Source of the DNA: Brevibacillus formosus
GTDB taxonomy: Bacteria; Bacillota; Bacilli; Brevibacillales; Brevibacillaceae
Reading direction: 5' to 3'
Assembly (NCBI RefSeq): GCF_003013405.1
Contig: NZ_PXZL01000001.1
Span: 310,001-374,000, forward strand
Length of the DNA stretch: 64,000 nt
Position 1 is the stretch's first letter; every line of letters starts with the position of its first letter. Positions 44,344-53,195 of the stretch are shown in pieces. The translations under genes and the position numbers were made by a program. Below the pieces are notes generated by a model that ran no database searches, was not told where the DNA came from, and saw nothing but the letters and a program-made list of their open reading frames with translations.

Positions 44344-46749
44344 ATGAAGGCAGTAATCATGGCTGGGGGAAAAGGTACACGACTACGTCCATTAACTTGC
44401 CACACGCCAAAACCAATGGTGCCACTCTTAAACCGGCCTTGCATGGAGTACACGATTGATCTATTGAAAAAGCATGGGATTACTGAGATAGCAGTGACAC
44501 TCCAGTATCTGCCTGATGTCATCCGCGATACGTTTGGCGATGGATCTCGCTACGGTGTTTCGCTTGTTTATTTTGAAGAAACAATTCCTTTGGGCACGGC
44601 AGGCAGCGTGAAAAACTGCGCGGATTTTCTCGATGAGCGCTTTGTCGTGATCAGTGGAGATACGTTGACAGACATCGACTTGTCGGCAGCCATACGCTTT
44701 CATGAGCAAAATAACGCACTGGCTACGTTGATTTTGACGCGCGTAGAAACACCGTTGGAATTCGGGGTTGTCATGACAGATGAAGCCGGGCGCATTACCC
44801 GTTTTTTAGAAAAGCCGAGCTGGGCAGAAGTTTTTAGCGATACGGTGAATACCGGGATATATGTCTGCGAGCCAGAGGTCTTGTCTTATATAGAAGAAGA
44901 GCGGGAAGTGGATTTCAGCAAGGAAATTTTCCCGGCCTTTTTACAAGCAGCAAAGCCTCTATACGGATATGAGGCAAGCGGTTATTGGTCTGATATTGGC
45001 TCTTTGGAGGTTTATCAGCAAGCCCAGTTTGATTTGCTGGATGGACGCGTACATCTCGAGATAAAAGCACAGGAAATCGCGCCGCGCATTTTCTTGGAAA
45101 ATGATGTTCGCATCGATTCATCGGTCCGCTTGGAAGGCCCTGTCTATATCGGTGAAAATGTACACTTGCAAGCCGGAGTTGCCGTCGGTGCTTATTCCAT
45201 TCTGGGGAAAAATACCGTGATTTCTTCCGGTACGAAACTATCCAGGACGATCATATGGGAAAACAGTGTCATTGGGAAAAAAACAGAGATCACAGGAACG
45301 ACCATCTGCCGCAACACCCGAATTGCAGATTGCGTACAGATCGGGGAAGGGGCGGTTATTGGAGACCAGTGCCTCATTGGGGCGAAGTCAGTGATAAAGG
45401 CAGGGATCAAAATTTGGCCGGATAAGGAAGTCGGGGAAAATGCGACGGTCACTACCTCGCTCATCTATGGTGCCAAGCAAACTAAAAATTTGTTTGGGAC
45501 GCCTGGAATCAAGGGCATTGGCAATGTTGACATCACGCCCGAATTTGTTACAAGACTTGCTGCTGCCTATGCGTATTTACTCCAACCGGGGGATAAAATT
45601 GCGCTCTCGGCATGCTCACACCCATTTTCTCAGATTTTGAAGCATAGTATCATGACGAGTTTGTGCTCTTCCGGAATTGATACGGTCGATCTCGGGATTG
45701 GGAATTCTCCCTTGATCCGGTACGGCGTGCGCTCTCTGGCTTGCAAAGGCGGCATTCATATTTATATGGCAGAGCCAGTGGATGATAAAGAGATCGTCAT
45801 CCAATTTATCGATCATGCCGGCTTACCGATTTCCCGTGAGATGGAGCGCAAAATTGAGAATGCTTACTGGCAAGAGACTTATGTTCGCAACCTAAATCGG
45901 TTGGGAGCACTGCAAGTCGAGTATCAAGTACAAGAAGCTTATCTTCACGCTTTGGTCCAACAGTTGAATGTATCGTCCATCCAGCGTCAGCGCTTCCACC
46001 TGCTGATCGATTGTGAACAGCGTTTTTTTCCGACTTTTCTTGCGCCACTCTTGCATGCACTGGGAGTTACTGCCGATTACAGCTCCATACAAGAAGGTAT
46101 TCGTAAAAAGGGTGCGGATTTAGGGATTTGTCTCGATAAAAATGGCGAGCAATTTGTCTTGTTTACCGAGCATGGAGAGAAGCTCGCAAACGAACAAATC
46201 ACGGCTCTGCAACTGCTGTCTTGCAGTGGTCAACACCGGCGTATCGGCCTTCCTGTGAGTGCGCCGATTGAATTGGAGCATATGGCTCAGCTGTTGCAAA
46301 TGGAGGTTGTACGCACCAAGGTCTCTCCGCGATCCATGATGGAGGTATCGAGCGAACAGCACTTTCATCCGATGTTTGATGCCGTATACAGCCTCATGAG
46401 AATTCTTTCTTATCTCGCTTCTGAGGAAAAACCTCTAAGCGTCTTGTTGGAGCTGTTGCCAGCGTGCCACATGGAGAAAAAGACTGTCTTTTGCCCATGG
46501 GCAGCAAAAGGGAAGGTCATGCGCAGAGTGATGGAAGAAAACAAAGGCAAGCTGCTGGAGCTCGTCGATGGAATCAAGGTATACGATTCGAATGGCTGGG
46601 TGCTGATTTTACCCGATTCAGAGGATTCGCACGTAAAAGTGATTTCGCAAGGGGCGACGGCAGAGACCGCGGCTACGCTTGCTTCTTCCTACGCGAGGCG
46701 AATTGCCGAATATCAGTTTCACGAAAAGAGAGAGATCGACAGCCTATAA
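44344..46749 (+). CDS. Sugar nucleotidyltransferase fused to degenerate phosphohexomutase domain
   Basis: About 801 residues. Residues 1-about 235 form a GT-A nucleotidyltransferase (AVIMAGGKGTRLRPLT, TPKPMVPLLNRP, ISGDTLTDIDL, FLEKPSW). Residues about 245-370 form a left-handed beta-helix of hexapeptide repeats. Residues about 380-800 resemble a phosphoglucomutase/phosphomannomutase, but the phosphoserine loop TASHNP is replaced by YMAEPVDD, and the metal loop DGDGDR by LDKNGEQF. The mutase half is therefore probably inactive, perhaps regulatory. The front half should make NDP-glucose or NDP-mannose from the sugar 1-phosphate. ATG 44344 follows AAGGAGGAAG. The GH15 gene follows 18 bp later. 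Confidence 0.84.
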   Translation: MKAVIMAGGKGTRLRPLTCHTPKPMVPLLNRPCMEYTIDLLKKHGITEIAVTLQYLPDVIRDTFGDGSRYGVSLVYFEETIPLGTAGSVKNCADFLDERFVVISGDTLTDIDLSAAIRFHEQNNALATLILTRVETPLEFGVVMTDEAGRITRFLEKPSWAEVFSDTVNTGIYVCEPEVLSYIEEEREVDFSKEIFPAFLQAAKPLYGYEASGYWSDIGSLEVYQQAQFDLLDGRVHLEIKAQEIAPRIFLENDVRIDSSVRLEGPVYIGENVHLQAGVAVGAYSILGKNTVISSGTKLSRTIIWENSVIGKKTEITGTTICRNTRIADCVQIGEGAVIGDQCLIGAKSVIKAGIKIWPDKEVGENATVTTSLIYGAKQTKNLFGTPGIKGIGNVDITPEFVTRLAAAYAYLLQPGDKIALSACSHPFSQILKHSIMTSLCSSGIDTVDLGIGNSPLIRYGVRSLACKGGIHIYMAEPVDDKEIVIQFIDHAGLPISREMERKIENAYWQETYVRNLNRLGALQVEYQVQEAYLHALVQQLNVSSIQRQRFHLLIDCEQRFFPTFLAPLLHALGVTADYSSIQEGIRKKGADLGICLDKNGEQFVLFTEHGEKLANEQITALQLLSCSGQHRRIGLPVSAPIELEHMAQLLQMEVVRTKVSPRSMMEVSSEQHFHPMFDAVYSLMRILSYLASEEKPLSVLLELLPACHMEKKTVFCPWAAKGKVMRRVMEENKGKLLELVDGIKVYDSNGWVLILPDSEDSHVKVISQGATAETAATLASSYARRIAEYQFHEKREIDSL

Positions 46750-46767
46750 CGAAAAGGACGTGAAGGC

Positions 46768-48729
46768 ATGCCGAGACCGCTCGTCGTCGGGAATGGAAAA
46801 CTGCTGATTAATTTTGATGACAAGCTGCACATGCGAGATCTCTATTTTCCGTATGTCGGTCAGCTGAATCATGTCGGGGGACACTTTAGCAAGCTGGGGA
46901 TATGGGTGCAAGGTCGCTTTTCCTGGCTGGATGAAGACGGCTGGACGCGGAAGCTCGGATACGGACAGGAGTCTTTGGTGACAGATGTTCATGCGCATCA
47001 TGAACATCTGGGCATCTCCTTGCAAATCGCAGATGGGGTGCATCAGCGTGACCCGATTTATTTGAAAAAGGTGTGCGTTTGGAATTTGACGAGCGAGGTG
47101 CGGGAGGTCAGGCTGTTTTTTAATCATGATTTCAGCTTGAATGAGACGGAGGTAGGAGATACCGCTGTTTATGATCCCATCCTGCGCACGATTTATCACT
47201 ACAAACGCAATGTGTATATCATGGCGAATGGAAAGACGGATACAGGTGGGATCGATCAATATAGCGTAGGGATCAAGCGGTTCAACTATGCGGAGGGGAC
47301 CTGGAGGGACGCGGAGGATGGTCTTTTGTCAGGCAATCCGATTGCGCAAGGCTCCGTAGATAGCACGATCTCTTTTTCCCTCATCCTGCAGCCTCAAGAA
47401 GAGAAGGCGCTCTTTTACTGGATGTGCATTGGTGAATCGTATGAGGATGTCAAAGGATTGAACCAGTATGTACTCGAAAGTGATCCGGAACGTTTGCTCA
47501 GTCGGATCGCGGTGTACTGGCAGCGGTGGGTCAATAAGGAAGAGAGGGACTTTGCTGATCTTCCGGCAGAGGTTGTCAATCTGTACAAGACCAGCTTGCT
47601 TCTCGTGCGCACGCAAATCGATCAAAACGGGGCGATTCTCGCTGCGAATGACTCGGATATTCTTCAATTCAATCGCGACCATTACAGCTACATGTGGCCA
47701 AGAGACGGGGCCTTGATTGCGAGTGCGATGGCGAAAGCGGGCTACACGGGAGTGGTTGCACCATTTTTTCGATTTTGCGCGGATGCATTGAATAAAGACG
47801 GCTATTTGCTGCACAAGTACAATCCAGATGGGTCTGTCGGCTCCAGTTGGCATCCGTATATTGTTGACGGAGAAATTCAGCTTCCGATTCAGGAGGATGA
47901 GACGGCGCTCGTGCTGTACGCGCTCTGGGAGCAATACAAGAGCGGCAAGCAAATTGAAGACTGCCAAGCGCTCTATCCCACGCTGGTTCGTCCGGCAGCC
48001 CGCTTTTTGCTGGAGTATGTCCATCCAGAGCTGCAACTCCCAAAACCAAGCTACGACTTATGGGAAGAGCGACGGGGAATTTTTACGTTTACCAGTGCTG
48101 CGGTTTTCGCTGGCTTGATGGCTGCGGCTCGTTTCGCCCAGCTGTTCGGGGATGATAGGCGCTACAAACACTATGCAGAAGGGGCAGAGCGCATTCGTGG
48201 AGCGATGGAAAAACATCTGTACGACCCTGAAATCGGGCGTTTTCTGCGTGGGATTTATGTAAGAGCAGATGGGAGTGTCGAAAAAGATTTCACGGTGGAG
48301 AGCAGCTTGTTCGCTTTGTTTGCACTTGATGTGTTTTCCGTAGATGATCCAAGAGTTGCGCGGACAATGGAAGGTGTCAAAAAGAGTTTGCGGGTAGACA
48401 CGGCGATCGGTGGAATTGCTCGCTATCAAGGGGATTACTATTTCAAAAAATCACATGACACGGTGAAGGTGCCGGGAAATCCATGGATCATTTGCACCTT
48501 GTGGGTGGCTGATTGGGAAATTGCCAAGGCAAAATCGCTCGATGAACTCCAAGAGCCAAAGAACAGACTGGCCTGGGTCGTACGGCATGCCCTGCAAAGC
48601 GGCGTGCTATCCGAACAGCTCGATCCGTATACAGGTGCTCCCGTATCCGTTGCACCCCTGACGTGGTCGCATTCTACTTATGTTGCCACTGTTTTACGTT
48701 ATTTGGAGAAGGTGAATGAGTTGCGGTAA
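46768..48729 (+). CDS. GH15 family glucoamylase-like glycoside hydrolase, intracellular
   Basis: 653 residues without signal peptide, so cytosolic. The N-terminal beta-sandwich (1-about 265) is followed by an (alpha/alpha)6 barrel. GH15 hallmarks are YMWPRDGALIASAM, QEDETALVLYALWEQY, the catalytic acid Glu433 in YDLWEERRG and the base Glu616 in LSEQLDPYTG, then PLTWSHSTYV. It should release glucose from alpha-glucan ends; trehalase-type GH15 enzymes are an alternative. It degrades what the GH57-GT4 protein would make, giving a synthesis-breakdown cycle in one operon. Confidence 0.85.
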   Translation: MPRPLVVGNGKLLINFDDKLHMRDLYFPYVGQLNHVGGHFSKLGIWVQGRFSWLDEDGWTRKLGYGQESLVTDVHAHHEHLGISLQIADGVHQRDPIYLKKVCVWNLTSEVREVRLFFNHDFSLNETEVGDTAVYDPILRTIYHYKRNVYIMANGKTDTGGIDQYSVGIKRFNYAEGTWRDAEDGLLSGNPIAQGSVDSTISFSLILQPQEEKALFYWMCIGESYEDVKGLNQYVLESDPERLLSRIAVYWQRWVNKEERDFADLPAEVVNLYKTSLLLVRTQIDQNGAILAANDSDILQFNRDHYSYMWPRDGALIASAMAKAGYTGVVAPFFRFCADALNKDGYLLHKYNPDGSVGSSWHPYIVDGEIQLPIQEDETALVLYALWEQYKSGKQIEDCQALYPTLVRPAARFLLEYVHPELQLPKPSYDLWEERRGIFTFTSAAVFAGLMAAARFAQLFGDDRRYKHYAEGAERIRGAMEKHLYDPEIGRFLRGIYVRADGSVEKDFTVESSLFALFALDVFSVDDPRVARTMEGVKKSLRVDTAIGGIARYQGDYYFKKSHDTVKVPGNPWIICTLWVADWEIAKAKSLDELQEPKNRLAWVVRHALQSGVLSEQLDPYTGAPVSVAPLTWSHSTYVATVLRYLEKVNELR

Positions 48730-48748
48730 CGAGGGGAGAGATGAGGAG

Positions 48749-50173
48749 ATGACAACAATCCGTTTCGGTACGGACGGTTGGCGCGACATAATCGCAGATG
48801 GTTTTACTGTCGAGAATGTCCGCATTGTCGCACAAGCCATCGCCAGCTATACCAAAGAAATCGGACAACAGGAGCAACCTGTTTTGGTCGGACACGACAC
48901 GCGGTTTCTAGGCAGACGCTTTGCAGAGGAGGTTGCAGCTGTCCTGACCGCAAATGACATTCGTACCTATTTGGTGAACGAAGCAGCGCCAACGCCTGCC
49001 GTAGCCTTCGGAGTAAAGCATTTTGCAGCAAGTGGCGCAATCATGATCACGGCCAGTCACAATCCACCCGAATACAACGGCATCAAATACATTCCGGAGT
49101 ACGCCGGACCTGCAACGCCTGCGATCACGCAAAGACTGGAAGAGTGGATCACCGAAACCTGCCAGACTAAATCGGTACGCACGATTTCCCTCGCGGAAGC
49201 AAAGGCCCGCAAGCTGCTGCAAGTCATTGTTCTGCGTCCTCATTACGAAGCGCATCTGAGACGGATGATAAACATGGACGTTTTACAAAACTCTTCCTTG
49301 TCCGTTGTTGTCGATGCCATGCATGGTGCTGGTATGGGCTATGTGAGCGGTTTTTTGTCAGAGGTGGGGGTCAAAAACGTCGGAATCCGAGAAATCCCGG
49401 ATGCGGCTTTTGGAGGAGATTTGCCTGAGCCAAACGATCAGCATTTGCATTTGTTAAAAAAAGAAGTCGTAGAACGCCAAGCATCTCTTGGTCTTGCCAA
49501 TGACGGCGATGCGGATCGCTTCGGAGTCGTTGACCGCTTCGGACAGTACATCACGCCAAACGAAGCACTCGTGCTCCTAACCTATCATTTGCGAAAAAAC
49601 CGTGGCTTGACCGGAAGGATTGTCAGGACAGTAGCCACTACACATCTATTGGATCGGATGGCTACGCATTATGGTCTTGAGCTGGTGGAGACGCCGGTCG
49701 GTTTCAAGTACGTCGGTGAGGAAATGCGCAAAGGCGATGTGCTTATTGGTGGAGAGGAAAGTGGCGGGGCGAGTATTCTTGGTCACATCCCGGAGAAGGA
49801 CGGCGTACTCATCAATTTGTTGCTCGCCGAGATGTGTGCGTATGAAAACAAAGAAATCGATCAAATACTGCGAGACATATACGAACAGTTTGGTGAGCTA
49901 TTCCATACGCGGATTGATATGAAATTGCCGGAAAAAGATCAATGGGTACAGCAAATGATCGCTAGGCCACCTGCACTAATCGGTCCTTATCAGGTTTTGG
50001 AGATTCAACGAGTGGACGGGGTCAAGCTGTTGCTCGAGGAAGGACATTGGGTCTTGATCCGTCCGTCTGGCACGGAACCGTTGGTACGCATCTATTGTGA
50101 AGCAACAAGTGCGACTGCCTTGCAAAAGCTGCAAGATGCGATTCGCGAATGGTTTTTGGAGATAAATGTGTAA
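48749..50173 (+). CDS. Phosphoglucomutase/phosphomannomutase
   Basis: About 474 residues, four-domain alpha-D-phosphohexomutase. It has the active phosphoserine Ser103 in ITASHNPPEYNG, the metal loop NDGDADRFG from Asp252, the sugar loop GGEESGG (about 334) and the phosphate-binding RPSGTEPLVRIY near the C-terminus. It interconverts glucose 6-phosphate and glucose 1-phosphate (or the mannose pair), feeding the nucleotidyltransferase. All catalytic motifs missing from the pseudo-mutase of the neighbouring gene are intact here. ATG 48749 follows GAGGGGAGAG. It is the last gene of the glucan operon. Confidence 0.88.
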   Translation: MTTIRFGTDGWRDIIADGFTVENVRIVAQAIASYTKEIGQQEQPVLVGHDTRFLGRRFAEEVAAVLTANDIRTYLVNEAAPTPAVAFGVKHFAASGAIMITASHNPPEYNGIKYIPEYAGPATPAITQRLEEWITETCQTKSVRTISLAEAKARKLLQVIVLRPHYEAHLRRMINMDVLQNSSLSVVVDAMHGAGMGYVSGFLSEVGVKNVGIREIPDAAFGGDLPEPNDQHLHLLKKEVVERQASLGLANDGDADRFGVVDRFGQYITPNEALVLLTYHLRKNRGLTGRIVRTVATTHLLDRMATHYGLELVETPVGFKYVGEEMRKGDVLIGGEESGGASILGHIPEKDGVLINLLLAEMCAYENKEIDQILRDIYEQFGELFHTRIDMKLPEKDQWVQQMIARPPALIGPYQVLEIQRVDGVKLLLEEGHWVLIRPSGTEPLVRIYCEATSATALQKLQDAIREWFLEINV

Positions 50174-50183
50174 ATTCAGAAGG

Positions 50184-50222
50184 GAGAGCCTGCATGGATG
50201 TGCCAGGTTCTTCTTTTTTTTA
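50184..50222 (+). terminator. Terminator after the glucan operon
   Basis: GAGCCTG/CAGGTTC stem (one G-T pair) around an eleven-base loop, followed by TTCTTTTTTTT. Confidence 0.7.
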
Positions 50223-50251
50223 CGTATGTTCCTGTTATGTGGCTGCGGTGA

Positions 50252-50449
50252 AGAGAAGAATATTTCCAGACTAGGCTCCAGGCTCCGTCCCGCTGGGGGT
50301 TGAGACTGTCCGCTCCGGAGGGATTCGCGGGGAAACGCAAAAGTGGTAGCCGCTCCGTCGTATGGGCACGTTGCGTTTCTTTTGCCCGCGAATCCCTTCT
50401 CCGCTGGGAAGGACTCCACAAGTCGCTACGTCTGGAAATATTCTTCTCT
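50252..50449. repeat. Imperfect palindrome 1, 198 bp, MITE-like
   Basis: The ends are a perfect 20-base inverted repeat (50252-50271 and 50430-50449, AGAGAAGAATATTTCCAGAC). Inside, GGAGGGATTCGCGGG pairs with CCCGCGAATCCCTTC with one mismatch, and GAAACGCAA (50332-50340) with TTGCGTTTC (50371-50379). RNA from it would fold into one long hairpin. No coding potential or target duplication was recognised. It could be a MITE, a REP-like element or a structured RNA. Confidence 0.75.
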
Positions 50450-50516
50450 GTCGTAACTCATGAGGTTCTTCAAGCTTTTAAGGCGTTTAAAAATCGAATT
50501 ACATGGAAAGCTCGTA

Positions 50517-50720
50517 GAGGAAACAGGAGAAATAAGCGAAGATCTTAGGGACACCGCCCGAGGCGCAATGAAAAAAAGAGAAACAAGCTTTTAGCGTCCA
50601 CCTCTGAGACACCTCCTGAATGGACGACTTTGGACGCGGGTTTCGCTTTTTTTCATGGAGCCGGGCAGTCAATCCCGCAGGGGGTGGCCCTAGAATCTGA
50701 GCGTTTTCTCCTGTTTCCTC
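50517..50720. repeat. Imperfect palindrome 2, 204 bp, MITE-like
   Basis: The ends are a perfect 16-base inverted repeat GAGGAAACAGGAGAAA (50517-50532) and its complement (50705-50720). Internal pairs include ATGAAAAAAAG (from 50568) with CTTTTTTTCAT (50646-50656) and, at the apex, GCGTCCA (50594-50600) with TGGACGC (50631-50637). Its sequence differs from palindrome 1, but size and architecture are alike. Confidence 0.7.
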
Positions 50721-51031
50721 CCTACCACAACAGCAACTTACAAGAGTCCTATTTTCTAAATGAATCAGTTAGAATCATTCGTTATACACTACATAAAAAC
50801 AGGTACGATGGGTGGACATTCGCTACCCATTTACCAAATCAAAAAAATGAGGTATTCTTGTCCATATGCAATCCTTTCATTGGAATCGGACAGGACTTCC
50901 TGGTTCGACCAGTGCAAAGGATTTTTTGCCCCTTAATAGGAAGTGTCTGAATGATCGTAGTAGATGAACCTTCATTAATTTTGTTTTAACGTAGTTCGAA
51001 GTCGGTAACTGATGAGAGATGATGAGAAACG
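50721..51031. other. Intergenic stretch with no recognised feature
   Basis: A+T-rich spacer between palindrome 2 and the kinase-like gene. I see no ribosome-bound ORF, convincing promoter or terminator in it. Confidence 0.6.
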
Positions 51032-51673
51032 ATGCGGATCGATCAGCATATATTGCAAGCTTTTTTACAGGAAGTTCAAGTGGAGAGTCTGTCGCCAGAT
51101 GATCCAGTCGTCGTACACCACACGCCGTACCCGTGGGAGCTGGTCGGTACCGGCAATTATGCTGCCGTATTTGCCCACCCGGACTATCCAAAGGTAGTGA
51201 TCAAGCTGTACGCACCTGGAAGACCAGGAGCCGAACAGGAAATCGAAGTCTATCGCAAGCTTGGGGAGACTCGTTCCTTCCCCGTCTGTTATGATTATGG
51301 GGAAGGATACTTGGTCATTTCGCGAATGAATGGCATACCTCTGTTTGACTGTGTCCGCTTTGGTATTCCGATTCCTCCGCAGGTGATTGAAGACGTGGAG
51401 GAAGCGCTAGAAGAGGCCCGCAGAAAGGGCTTGTTTCCGCATGATGTCCATGGGAAAAACGTATTAATGGATCAGGGACGTGGTTATCTGATTGACGTAT
51501 CGGATTACTATGTCAACGATACAGACACGAAATGGCGTGATTTACGCAAGGCGTATTACAAGGTGTATCTGCCATTTATCAAGGATCGTGGATGGAAAAT
51601 TCCGTTGTGGATGCTGGAAGTCGTACGCAAAGGCTATCGACTGTACAAAAAAGGAAGGCGCTTGTTCACGTAG
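51032..51673 (+). CDS. Protein kinase-like protein (small RIO/YrzF-type)
   Basis: 213 residues with a minimal kinase fold: a Gly-containing loop GTGNYAAVFAHP, the Lys in KVVIKLYAP, an acidic helix residue in AEQEIEVYRKL, the catalytic loop HDVHGKNVLM and the metal Asp in YLIDVSDY. These correspond to the VAIK lysine, HxD...N and DFG of protein kinases, so phosphotransfer is plausible. It resembles small Bacillus proteins called YrzF/YbdM-type kinases; the substrate is unknown. A basic C-terminus (KGYRLYKKGRR) is notable. The ribosome site is weak (GATGAGAAAC). It closes the accessory block before lspA. Confidence 0.65.
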   Translation: MRIDQHILQAFLQEVQVESLSPDDPVVVHHTPYPWELVGTGNYAAVFAHPDYPKVVIKLYAPGRPGAEQEIEVYRKLGETRSFPVCYDYGEGYLVISRMNGIPLFDCVRFGIPIPPQVIEDVEEALEEARRKGLFPHDVHGKNVLMDQGRGYLIDVSDYYVNDTDTKWRDLRKAYYKVYLPFIKDRGWKIPLWMLEVVRKGYRLYKKGRRLFT

Positions 51674-51750
51674 GCTGTCTCTGGTAAAATGATCATTTGA
51701 CATTGTGTTTGTACAGTTGCTGGTCGAAGCAGAATAAGGAGGACATTCCA

Positions 51751-52200
51751 TTGTTGTACTATCTCATTGCGGCAGTTATTATTGCGCTTGATCAGTTTAC
51801 AAAGTATTTGGTTGTGAAGTATATGGAACTGGGAGAATCCATTCCTTTGATCGCGGACGTATTTCATCTAACTTCCCATCGAAACATGGGAGCGGCGTTT
51901 GGCATCCTGCAAAATCAACGTTGGTTTTTTATTGTCATAACCACTGTTGTTGTCATTGGGATTGTCATTTCCTTAATTCGCTTGGGAAAAAAACAACCTC
52001 GTGCATCGTTGGCGCTGTCATTCGTCTTAGGTGGAGCCGTTGGGAATTTCATTGATCGTGCGATGTCCGGTCAAGTCGTAGATTTTCTCGATTTTACGTT
52101 GATTAACTTCCCGATCTTTAACGTGGCTGATATGGCCATCACAATTGGTGTGGGGATTTTGCTTCTCGATGTTTTTCTGGATGGGAAGAAAAACCGATAG
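51751..52200 (+). CDS. lspA: Lipoprotein signal peptidase (signal peptidase II)
   Basis: 149-residue membrane aspartyl protease that removes prolipoprotein signal peptides after lipidation of the Cys. It has four membrane segments and the catalytic Asp pair in GNFIDR and FNVADM, with the HLTSHRNMGAAFGI loop of the family. TTG 51751 is chosen because AAGGAGGAC lies nine bases upstream and the membrane helix starts correctly (LYYLIAAVIIALDQ); the longer frame from 51697 has no ribosome site. In B. subtilis lspA follows ylyA; here 34 kb separate them. Confidence 0.95.
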   Translation: MLYYLIAAVIIALDQFTKYLVVKYMELGESIPLIADVFHLTSHRNMGAAFGILQNQRWFFIVITTVVVIGIVISLIRLGKKQPRASLALSFVLGGAVGNFIDRAMSGQVVDFLDFTLINFPIFNVADMAITIGVGILLLDVFLDGKKNR

Positions 52201-52245
52201 TCATGAGAATAATAGTGGGAAAGCTCGGATAGGTGGAGAACATAC

Positions 52246-53175
52246 ATGAATGACACGCAATTGTTTGAACGTTACGATTGGACGGTAGACCCAGCGGATA
52301 CGAGTGAGCGTATCGACAAATTTATCACGCTGCAAAATGAAGATTGGTCCCGTTCACAGGTGCAGGCTTGGGTAAAGGAAGGCCGTGTCACTGTAAATGG
52401 TGAACCGATCAAAAACAACTACAAGCTACAGGCAGAGGACGAAGTGACCCTTCGTGTTCCGCCCCCAAAAGAAATGGCGATCCAGCCAGAAGAGATGTCG
52501 CTTGATATTGTATACGAGGATAGCGATGTGGTGGTCGTAAATAAACCACGTGGCCTCGTCGTGCATCCTGCTCCTGGTCATTACAGTGGGACACTCGTCA
52601 ATGGGCTTTTGGCACATTGCAAGGATTTGTCCGGAATCAATGGCGTTCTGCGTCCGGGAATTGTCCATCGTATTGACAAGGATACATCCGGCCTGTTGAT
52701 GGTAGCCAAAAACGACAAGGCACACATGGGTTTAGCTGAACAATTGAAAGCACATACGGTCAATCGGAAGTATGTCGCGATTGTTCATGGTGTCATCCCG
52801 CATGAAATGGGAACGATTGAAGCACCAATCGGGCGCGATCCAAAAAATCGCCAGCAAATGGCGGTCGTTTTTGAAAACAGCAAGCCTGCTGTTACGCATT
52901 TTATCGTTCTGGAGCGCTTCAAAGAGTACACGTTGGTGGAACTGAAACTCGAAACAGGACGCACCCATCAAATTCGCGTACACATGAGGTACATTGGCTA
53001 TCCACTGGCGGGCGACCCGAAATACGGTCCGAAAAATACATTGGAGCTCGATGGACAAGCTCTGCATGCGAAAACATTGGGCTTCATCCATCCCCGTACA
53101 GGAGAGCAGCTCGAGTTCGAAGCGCCAATGCCGAAGGAAATGCTTGAAGTCATCGATGTTCTCAGACAAGCGTAA
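52246..53175 (+). CDS. rluD: RluA/RluD family 23S rRNA pseudouridine synthase (YlyB)
   Basis: 309 residues: an N-terminal S4 domain (about 15-80, RIDKFITLQNEDWSRSQVQAW, shortened here to its DKFIT start) and the pseudouridine synthase domain with the catalytic Asp in HRIDKDTSGLLMVAKN, plus GRTHQIRVHM and ALHAKTLGF. RluD-type enzymes modify uridines in helix 69 of 23S rRNA, but the exact site in Bacillales is not fixed by sequence. It lies 45 bp after lspA, the order seen in B. subtilis (lspA-ylyB-pyrR). Confidence 0.92.
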   Translation: MNDTQLFERYDWTVDPADTSERIDKFITLQNEDWSRSQVQAWVKEGRVTVNGEPIKNNYKLQAEDEVTLRVPPPKEMAIQPEEMSLDIVYEDSDVVVVNKPRGLVVHPAPGHYSGTLVNGLLAHCKDLSGINGVLRPGIVHRIDKDTSGLLMVAKNDKAHMGLAEQLKAHTVNRKYVAIVHGVIPHEMGTIEAPIGRDPKNRQQMAVVFENSKPAVTHFIVLERFKEYTLVELKLETGRTHQIRVHMRYIGYPLAGDPKYGPKNTLELDGQALHAKTLGFIHPRTGEQLEFEAPMPKEMLEVIDVLRQA

Positions 53176-53195
53176 AGAGAACAGGAGGAATAGCC

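Noticed and set aside
50630-50950. 106-codon + strand frame crossing the end of palindrome 2
   Set aside because: Starts inside the inverted repeat, has no ribosome site and no recognisable protein pattern.
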